A stretch of DNA of 64,000 nt from Serripes groenlandicus (Eukaryota; Mollusca; Bivalvia; Cardiida; Cardiidae). The notes under the pieces were generated by a model that worked only from the letters and a program-made list of their open reading frames with translations, was not told where the DNA came from and did no database searches. Shown one piece after another: positions 56,068-64,000 of this stretch. Within the stretch, counting starts at the first letter, position 1; each line of letters opens with the position of its first letter. Location of the stretch: assembly GCA_031761405.1 (NCBI GenBank), contig JASEVX010000130.1, positions 79,501 to 143,500 of the forward strand. The letters are read 5' to 3'. Made by a program: the position numbers and the translations under genes.

Positions 56068-56368
56068 GTAAAACGTCGACGTTATATTAAAACTTCAATA
56101 ATTGCCACGCTCCGCGCTAAGAATTGTTGCGTCTCCCGGTAACAGATATCGATAGTGATTTATATAATTTGTAAAATAAATAAGTTCAAACTAATAATTG
56201 ATAAAGCACTTGCCTTAATTAAATTGACTTTATCGAACAATTCTGTTAAACTACATTCAGAGCATTTGTTTCGAGATTATCAAAGATAAAACTGTCGGTT
56301 TCCTTTCTAATGATCTTCGAGACCTTTAAAGTTTCCAGAAATTTGCAGTTTCTAAGGCATGACATTTG

Positions 56369-56605
56369 TGCCGTCCCGTGAGAAAACCAACAGTATGGAT
56401 TCTGCATAAAGTGACGACCCGGATCAGCCTACGCATGCCGCGCAGGCTAACCCGGAAAGACGCTTTTCGCCTCCTGTGGATTTTCTGTTTCAGGAATAAT
56501 TACTCTATTCCTCTATCCCCCTGAAACGGAATGTGTCGGCCTAGATTAGCCTGTGCGGATTGCGCAGGCTGATCTGGGTCGACACATTTCGCAGATCTAT
56601 GCCAT
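56369..56605 (+). mobile_element. MITE family D, right end missing
   Basis: 'gtgccgtcccgtgagaaaac' to 'gggtcgacacatttcgcag'; stops before the terminal repeat. Confidence 0.86.
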
Positions 56606-56649
56606 ATTCTCTATTCAACCTCGTAAAGCCGTCTCCACTTGCGGACTCA

Positions 56650-57655
56650 TGAATTTGCAGTACTCCTGTGTGAATTACCAGTACTCAGCCATTCCTGTGT
56701 GAATCACCATTACTCCTGTGTAAATCACCAGTACTCCTGTGTGAATTACCAGTAGTCAGCCATTCCTGTGTGAATCACCATTACTCCTGTGTAAATCACC
56801 AGTACTCCTGTGTGAATTACCAGTACTCAGCCATTCCTGTGTGAATCACCATTACTCCTGTGTAAATCACCAGTACTCCTGTGTGAATTACCAGTACTCA
56901 GCCATTCCTGTGTGAATCACCATTACTCCTGTGTAAATCACCAGTACTCCTGTGTGAATTACCAGTACTCAGCCATTCCTGTGTGAATCACCATTACTCC
57001 TGTGTAAATCACCAGTACTCCTGTGTGAATTACCAGCAATCATCCATTCATGTGTGAATTACCAGTACTCAGCCATTCATGTGTGAATCACCAGTACTCC
57101 TGTGTGAATTACCAGTACTCATTGATTCCTGTGTGAATTACTAGTGCTCATTTATTCCTGTGTGAATTACTAGTACTCATTGATTCCTGTGTGAATTACT
57201 AGTACTCATCGATTCCTGTGTGAATTACCAGCAATCATCCATTCATGTGTAAATCACCAGTACTCCTGTGTGAATTACCAGTACTCAGCCATTCCTGTGT
57301 GAATCACCATTACTCCTGTGTGAATTACCAGTACTCATTGATTCCTGTGTGAATTACTAGTACTCATTGATTCCTGTGTGAATTACTAGTACTCATCGAT
57401 TCCTGTGTGAATTACTAGTACTCATCGATTCCTGTGTGAATTACTAGTACTCATCGATTCATGTGTGAATTACTAGTACTCATCGATTCCTGTGTGAATT
57501 ACCAGTACTCATCGATTCCTGTGTGAATCACCAGTACTCAGCCATTCCTGTGTGAATTACCAGTACTTATCGATTCCTGTGTGAATCACCAGTACTCATG
57601 GATTCATGTGTGAATTACCAGTACTCAGCCATTCCTGTGTGAATCACCAGTACTC
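56650..57655. repeat. Minisatellite with 71-bp and 29-bp higher-order units
   Basis: The basic motif 'cctgtgtgaattaccagtac' repeats for 1 kb. The left half is five almost identical 71-bp trimers (two short monomers plus one with 'tcagccatt'). The right half is mostly 29-bp monomers ending 'ctcatcgat' or 'ctcattgat'. Confidence 0.95.
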
Positions 57656-58036
57656 CTGTTTCTCTCTGAAACATGTCACAGAAAATATTCCAGGGGGCGT
57701 ATTCTAATTGTCCAAACACAAAGTGCTAGTCAAATGCTGTCATTTGATTGGTCTATTCTGCTATCAAGAGTCCGAGTGCTCGGTATAGCCTTTTGACCCT
57801 GGCATGCCAGAGGTCAACGTGATATTGAGTTGATTTACAAAATCTGTCCTTTGACATGCTGGGGTTAGAAATTGACTTCGTGTGACATTTTTATTAGATA
57901 TAACCAAGCCGGAGAACTTTTCGGAATATTGTAATAAGCTAATACTAAGATCAGCCTGCGTTAACGTGCACTATAATCTGGATCTGTCAACAATAATGCA
58001 AACATGTTTGAAGATTGTCTAGAATAAGATTAACTT
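57656..58036. other. Unannotated stretch
   Basis: Family G-like words near 57955-58000 ('gatcagcctgcgttaacg', 'tataatctggatctg'); no gene. Confidence 0.4.
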
Positions 58037-58189
58037 TTAACTCTTTCCCACATACAGCAATTCTGCAGCACACGACTTTGAAAACGTTTAGACGAAAGTA
58101 TAGAAAATCTCCATAATCAAAGGTAGAATTACTGAAAGGTTTTCCGCTGCAGTGGCGTCAGGAAACGTCTATATGAGGGAATGGGTTAA
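58037..58189 (+). mobile_element. MITE family E, centre deleted
   Basis: 'ttaactctttcccacataca' to 'tatgagggaatgggttaa'; the hairpin centre is gone ('gaattactgaaaggttttcc'). Confidence 0.82.
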
Positions 58190-58261
58190 TATAACTGTTC
58201 TAGCATGTAATTTAATTCAAATCTGTTGTGTTTGACTAATATCACAATATCAAACCTTTCA

Positions 58262-58450
58262 AAAGAAAATAATCTGCTGCAGACGACTTTAAACATAATT
58301 AGGCATAAATCCGTTAACTCCCCATAAATAATAAATTCAGTTGTAAGCACTATGCAAAAATAAAAAAAATCTTTGAGAGCAATTTCGATTTTTTTGTTTA
58401 AAGGTCGTCTGTTGCAGATGCGTCTAAATGCTTCTGCATCGAAAAAAGAT
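58262..58450 (+). mobile_element. MITE family E, worn
   Basis: 'taatctgctgcagacgactt' and 'aaaggtcgtctgttgcagat' arms with a decayed centre. Followed by a poly-A tract (about 58465-58480). Confidence 0.6.
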
Positions 58451-58876
58451 AAAATTGAAATTAGAAAAAAAAAAAAAAAATCAAACTAGTACTCCACTAG
58501 CTAAAAAACGTCACCGATTTGTATACAATTTAATTTAATCCATTACTGTTGAACCATAGTCACTTTTGAAATGTTTCTATAAAACTGATAAACCATAAAT
58601 CCAGGTAAGGCGCTTTATACCATCCAGGGAAAACCCATTATTTATACACACCTTGGAAACTCCGTACATTAGCCCACCTAGCCAATCCAATTAACTTTCA
58701 CCTATTTACGGTGAAAACCAGAGAAGAAAGTCATACACGATGCTCTTGTATACCACTCTTTTTATGCTACACAGGTGTAACTATGACTTGTGTTAATCGT
58801 GTATGGAACTAAGTCGTGGGCTGGTAAACTGAATAAATCATACGAGATACGTGGACGCATCGCAGTAACAGATGGG

Positions 58877-59100
58877 TAACCCTTTCCAAAATGAATCAAA
58901 ACTACAGCCGAGGACAAGGAAGAATAAACTAAATGTAATTATGGAAATGTCTCAATGAATGAAAGTATAATTTGTGAAATAGAGTTGAAATATTGCATTT
59001 TTGGAGATAAATCTGAAAGAAAAATTGCTAATACCGAGTAATTTCTCTTTCAGCCACTCGACTGCTGTCAATGCTTCCAAATGCATCTGTATTATACATA
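58877..59100. mobile_element. MITE family E, degenerate
   Basis: 'taaccctttccaaaatgaat' start, 'gagtaatttctctttcagcc' centre. The right end is unclear. Confidence 0.5.
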
Positions 59101-59127
59101 GCTCTAGATAATGAGCGTTTTGCTTGT

Positions 59128-59290
59128 TCTAAAATCTTTCTTTATCCGCTAAATTTATGTTGTGGGTCATCAAAAGAATTGTCTTAATAAAACGATTGTT
59201 TTGAGTACCTACAACATAGGGTTTGGATAATAAGAGAGAAACTGTGGGGTAAAGAGCTGTTAACCCCTCCTTGTCTGCACCTCTGACAGT
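59128..59290. mobile_element. Hairpin MITE family A
   Basis: 'aaaagaattgtcttaataaa' hairpin remnant flanked by 'tatgttgtgggtcatc' and 'gtacctacaacatagggttt'. It shares the 'gataataagagagaaactg' right side and ends next to MITE B. Confidence 0.75.
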
Positions 59291-59293
59291 ATA

Positions 59294-59538
59294 TCGAGGG
59301 CTTGGCGTGAAACGGTTGTAACTAAAAACCTATTTTAAAAACTCAGGTTTAGGGGCAATTTTGACCCCTTTGTAAACAATGCAAATTTAGGTTCCATTGC
59401 TCAGAACGAGCAATGGCACCTAAATTGCCATTATTTACCAAGAAAAATGATTTAACGATTATAAAGTATTTATGGCGAGGTGATTAACCTTGGTAAATAA
59501 ATACCAATGTTAGTTACAACCGTTTCACGCCAAGCCCA
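59294..59538 (-). mobile_element. MITE family B, full length, minus
   Basis: 'tcgagggcttggcgtgaaac' to 'ccgtttcacgccaagccc'; 'ggggcaattttgaccccttt' on the left shows the inverted orientation. The central palindrome is 'ccattgctcagaacgagcaa' type. Confidence 0.93.
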
Positions 59539-60762
59539 GGGTTTCGGTATCCTGATGGTACACAGAAGAACCAATCTGACTTTAATCGGTTTCGAAAATG
59601 ATAATTGGGTTCAACGCACGTTCTTATTTACAAAGTACAGTTATATTCCTTAATAAAAATTCACTAATGTGTGGTTTCCTTTCATTTCACAGACAAAAAA
59701 GGAAGTTAAAATCCATTATTTTCTATACATCATTCATGCAGATTGAGATACTCCCCTGTGATAGATCCTTTCCATTTAATTGATAAATAGACAATACAGA
59801 AAACAAAGACATTTTCTTGAACATTTCGAAATTCGAAAACAACATCGACATTGAGTTGATAACTACCACATATAAAACACGTACAGTCCGAGAGATAGAG
59901 AACAACCTCGGCGTTCATTTAATAACTACCACATATAAACACACGAACATTCCAACAGGAAGAGAACAGCCTCCTGAATGATTCTGTCCCGAAAACATAA
60001 ACGTTATCGAACTGTTGTTACGTTTTTACACGGGCCATTTATGCCCGTAAACCACAGTAATATAATCCTGTCTGTTAAACAATAAGTTGATTTATGACCT
60101 CCTTATAACCCGGTAATGGTCCCGAAGCCACAGTTCAACGAGGAACTTGTATGTATACCAGAAATAAAACTAGTCGAAATTGTGTGCCCATATATGGATT
60201 AAGTCCAAACGACCGTAACTCTAATTTATAAACCGAAAAGGCTAGTCCTACATCGAATGAAGCCGGCGCCGAGTTTGTGTTTTGTAATTTGTTATTCTAA
60301 GCCTGGCGTTTCCTCGCTAACTGTCTCTTCTTCGACGAATTCCCAGAACGATGAAAATAAAGCAAATAGGATATAACAATTCGAGATAACTTTATTATTG
60401 TATTAAGTACAGCATCGGCCGTTTTTCCTTGACAAAGGAGTGAGAGACTCTTAACCCTTTTTCCTGAGAGAAGAGCAAGAAGAAACACTGTAAAGGGCAT
60501 TATAGTGGACCACATGGTATTCAAAAGAATGCTTTCGCCCCCCTTTTCAAAATGCTTAACAGGAACTTAAAATGCGGTTTGTATGACTTTCTCACTCTTT
60601 ATTTCCGGATAATATCTTTTTTTGAAGAGTGCGAAATGACAGAAAGTTAATTAGTTTTTTTTATAAATCACGCCAATTCCCATGGATTCTCGAATGAAGC
60701 AGGGTTATTGAAGAAGACGGTTCAAATGATTTCTTAGAATGATCAACCGTAATAACACATAT
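59539..60762. other. Unannotated stretch
   Basis: About 1.2 kb. A short direct repeat 'ataactaccacatataaa' occurs twice (about 59861 and 59921). No supported gene; a 75-codon minus ORF at 60297-60524 begins with a hydrophobic stretch but lacks other evidence. Confidence 0.4.
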
Positions 60763-61025
60763 GAGCCTGTTCCACGAGAAAACTAACATTGTGGACTCTG
60801 CGTAAAGTATCGACCCCGATAAGCCTAAGCATTCAGCGCAGCCTAACCCGGATAGACACTTTACGACTCCTGTGAATTTTCTGTTTCATGAATCATTACT
60901 ATATACCTCTATCCACCTAAGACGAAATGTGACGGCCCGGATTAACCTGCGCGGACTATGCAGGCTGATCTTGTTCGATACATTACCTTAATGCCATAAT
61001 GTAGGTTTTCTCGTGGGACGGCTTA
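60763..61025 (+). mobile_element. MITE family D, full length
   Basis: 'gagcctgttccacgagaaaa' to 'aggttttctcgtgggacggc', flanked by 'atat'. Confidence 0.9.
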
Positions 61026-61692
61026 TATAGCGATTCGAACGAACATTTTATTAAAGTGACATATGTTATTTACAAGTATAAATTATTTAATAATTTTAAA
61101 ACTTCCACTACAACCTGCCACATTGGGCCTACATGTTAATCTATATAACTAAATGTATTTACGAGATACTTTGCATATTCCCTCACACCTGCTCTCAGCT
61201 TACACACACACTTAGTAATACACAAACATACTTGTATTCATATAAATATTTATATAAAGAAATTGTATTGTATTACTTCTTTCACATTTCTTACCAACTG
61301 GATCTGTTGGTCAGTCTTGTGTGCAGGCGGGTTTTTTTGTCGCCCAGATATGACATAAATATGTTCATATTATTTGGAAATGTACATTAGGCATTTAAGA
61401 TAAAATGCCTCTTTTCTTTCTGGCATTTATGATTAAAATGCCCTTTTTCACTCTACATATTCTTATGGTTTTTATTTATGTCATACAAGTCCAACCGCTC
61501 TTAGGTTCTATGGTGTCTTTCTTAATAGCAAGATTGAACAAAACATAAAAAGAAATTGTATTGTATTACTTCTTTCTAATACAGGTTGCATATTGCTGCA
61601 ATATATGTTAGTTATCGTTGATAAGTGCTTAACAGTTTTATATATTCCTAAGTACCCATTACTCACATACTATAAGCTTCAGATCATCTAAA
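61026..61692. other. Unannotated stretch
   Basis: The phrase 'aagaaattgtattgtattac' with 'ttctttc' occurs at about 61258 and 61550, suggesting a diverged duplication of about 290 bp. No gene recognised. Confidence 0.45.
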
Positions 61693-61694
61693 TA

Positions 61695-63236
61695 AAATGG
61701 CCTTTGGAGTAATATATGTAAGTGATTGACAGCATGAATATAGAATAAGATGGCCTTTGGAGTAATATATGTAAGTGATTGACAGCATGAATATAGAATA
61801 AGATGGCCTTTGGAGTAATATATGTAAGTGATTGACACATGAATATAGAATAAGATGGCCTTTGGAGTAATATATGTAAGTGATTGACAGCATGAATATA
61901 GAATAAGATGGCCTTTGGTGTAATATATGTAAGTGATTGACAGCATGAATATAGAATAAGATGACCTTTGGAGTAATATATGTAAGTGATTGACAGCATG
62001 AATATAGAATAAGATGGCCTTTGGAGTAATATATGTAAGTGATTGACAGCATGAATATAGAATAAGATGGCCTTTGGAGTAATATATGTAAGTGATTGAC
62101 AGCATGAATATAGAATAAGATGACCTTTGGAGTAATATATGTAAGCGATTGACAGCATGAATATAGAATAAGATGGCCTTTGGAGTAATATATGTAAGTG
62201 ATTGACAGCATGAATATAGAATAAGATGGCCTTTGGAGTAATATATGTAGGTGATTGACAGCATGAATATAGAATAAGATGGCCTTTGGAGTAATATATG
62301 TAAGTGATTGACAGCATGAATATAGAATAAGATGGCCTTAGGAGTAATATATGTAAGTGATTGACAGCATGAATATAGAATAAGATGGCCTTTGGAGTAA
62401 TATATGTAAGTGATTGACAGCATGAATATAGAATAAGATGGCCTTTGGAGTAATATATGTAAGTGATTGACAGCATGAATATAGAATAAGATGGCCTTAA
62501 GAGTAATATATGTAAGTGATTGACAGCATGAATATAGAATAAGATGGCCTTTGGAGTAATATATGTAAGTGATTGACAGCATGAATATAGAATAAGATGG
62601 CCTTTGGAGTAATATATGTAAGTGATTGAAAGTATAAATATAGAATAAGATGACTTTTGAAGTAATACATGTAAGTGATTGACAGTATAAATATAGAAAA
62701 AGATGACCTTTGAAGTAATATATGTAAGTGATTGACAGCATGAATATAGAATAAGAGGACCTTTGAAGTAATATATGTAGGTGATTAACAGCATGAATAT
62801 AGAATAAGAGGACCTTTGGAGTAATATATGTAAGTGATTGACAGCATGAATATAGAATAAGATGACCTTTGAAGTAATATATGTAGGTGATTGACAGCAT
62901 GAATATAGAATAAGAGGACCTTTGAAGTAATATATGTAGGTGATTGACAGCATGAATATAGAATAAGAGGACCTTTGGAGTAATATATGTAAGTGATTGA
63001 CAGCATGAATATAGAATAAGATGACCTTTGGAGTAATATATGTAAGTGATTGACAGCATGAATATAGAATAAGATGGCATTTGGAGTAATATATGTAAGT
63101 GATTGACAGCATGAATATAGAATAAGATGACCTTTGGAGTAATATATGTAAGTGATTGACAGCATGAATATAGAATAAGATGACCTTTTGAGTTATATAT
63201 GTAAGTGGTTGACAGTATGTATATAGAATAAGTTAC
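61695..63236. repeat. 53-bp minisatellite, about 29 copies
   Basis: Units start 'gtaatatatgtaagtgattg' and end 'gatggcctttgga'. Variants (gatgacc, gaggacc, tttgaa) cluster in the right third. No stop occurs in any minus frame of the unit, so three overlapping minus ORFs of up to 529 codons arise. They are not a gene. Confidence 0.96.
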
Positions 63237-63289
63237 ATCTTTCAACAATTGTTATATTCACACTCTCCTAAACTGTTTTAAGTTAAAGG

Positions 63290-63503
63290 TTAACTCTTTC
63301 AGCGCCAAAGGCAATATTGAGATTTTTGCAAAAAATGCAGATTCAGGTGAGTCAGCTCGTAACGAGCTGTCTCACCTGAAATCAGCATTGTTTGCCTTTT
63401 AGTTACCAAAATAGTCCAAAAATTTCATAACATGAGAAATGGACACATCTTATTTTGAACATTGAAGAGTCTACTTTAAACAATTCGGCGCTGAAAGAGT
63501 TAA
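63290..63503 (-). mobile_element. MITE family C, full length, minus
   Basis: TTAACTCTTTCAGCGCCAAA to 'ggcgctgaaagagttaa', centre 'cagctcgtaacgagctg'. The ends are perfect 17-bp inverted repeats. Confidence 0.92.
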
Positions 63504-64000
63504 AAGAACTTCTTCATTTGGTATAAGTTATTTTTGAGCTATACTTAAATCAGGTAAATTCAAGTTATTTCGGATTACTATTTGATGTTCACCTATACAT
63601 TTGTTTATGTAAATGTATGTAAATGTTGAAATAGATGTATTTGTATAAGTCAAATAAAAGATATCTATCATTTTTGTTACTGTTTGAACCAAGCCACGAA
63701 ATTTAACCTTTTGTCACAATTTATATATTACTGATTGGGGTTTAACGCCGTTTTTAACAATTTCTCAGTCATATCATTTCGGCGCACTACCAATTCTCAA
63801 TTGACAATAGTCAAACTCACGCTTTAGTACTCTTGGTTGTTTGGGTAGTACATAATGTACTACGAAAGCTACGGTCTATCTGTGTTGTATAACTGAAGTG
63901 TTGAATGACTTTTAACAAACAACAACAACAAGTTGCATCACAATCGAAGTACGCCTTGTTATATAAGTACATTTAATTTAATAAATTATGATATCTGTTA
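63504..64000. other. Mostly unannotated, with a SINE F tail fragment
   Basis: 'gggtttaacgccgtttttaa' and 'ctcagtcatatcatttcggc' (about 63733-63785) match the 3' end of SINE F in reverse. A short AAC repeat lies near 63917-63930. Nothing else is recognised up to the window edge. Confidence 0.55.

Noticed and set aside
61659..63248. 529-codon minus ORF and two long overlapping ones
   Set aside because: They lie in a 53-bp tandem array whose unit has no stop in any minus frame. The protein cycles every 53 residues through the same three frames, with no start context or domain.
1..64000. An autonomous transposase or reverse transcriptase
   Set aside because: No ORF shows DDE, RVT or helicase-type motifs. 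All mobile elements in view are short and non-coding.

Overview
The window looks like a repeat-dense, AT-rich piece of an animal nuclear genome. The one convincing gene is split: it has splice signals, a signal peptide and a phase-1 intron. The rest is short non-autonomous transposons, tRNA-headed SINEs and minisatellites. Nothing suggests a bacterium, plasmid or virus: there are no dense ORFs, operons, rRNAs or real tRNAs. The mix of tRNA-derived SINEs with ATCA/TGAT tails, hairpin MITEs and large minisatellites resembles bivalve mollusc genomes. A dreissenid-type mussel is my best guess, from memory of such repeats and not from any search.

Layout: 1-8.9 kb holds an AT-rich degenerate array, small minisatellites, MITEs and a head-to-head SINE pair. 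9-17.5 kb holds a hairpin MITE and three large arrays (15-, 35- and 83-bp units), plus a SINE with an internal nine-fold 40-bp expansion. 17.5-22.4 kb is dense in MITE families D and E. 22.4-24.6 kb holds a foldback element built of palindromic units and a 22-bp array. 24.6-42.5 kb is mixed MITE/SINE territory with a diverged 290-bp duplication, a 13-bp array and a roughly 700-bp interspersed repeat. 42.9-45.9 kb holds 56-bp and 40-bp arrays. 46-52 kb is MITE-rich with CRE-like sites and foldback elements. 52.5-53.8 kb (minus) is an exon of a secreted or membrane-targeted protein. 54-64 kb holds more MITEs, a nested insertion, an array with higher-order structure and a 53-bp array.

I use letters for the interspersed families, defined by comparing copies inside the window. 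A is a hairpin with a 'cccacaacatagggtt' flank. B is about 246 bp with inverted ends reading 'gggcttggcgtgaaacgg'. C is about 213 bp, ending TTAACTCTTTCAGCGCC. D is about 260 bp, ending 'gagccgtcccgcgagaaaac'. E is about 190-230 bp, ending TTAACCCTTTCCC. F is a tRNA-headed SINE with a TGAT tail, H a second tRNA-headed SINE, and G a roughly 145-bp repeat seen twice. C and E both begin and end with TTAA, the target of piggyBac-type transposases. No transposase gene is visible in the window, so all copies look non-autonomous. I found no obvious new enzymatic system. The points most worth following are the unnamed gene, the inverted E-element pairs that share one TTAA, the SINE-internal 40-bp expansions and the nested foldback elements.
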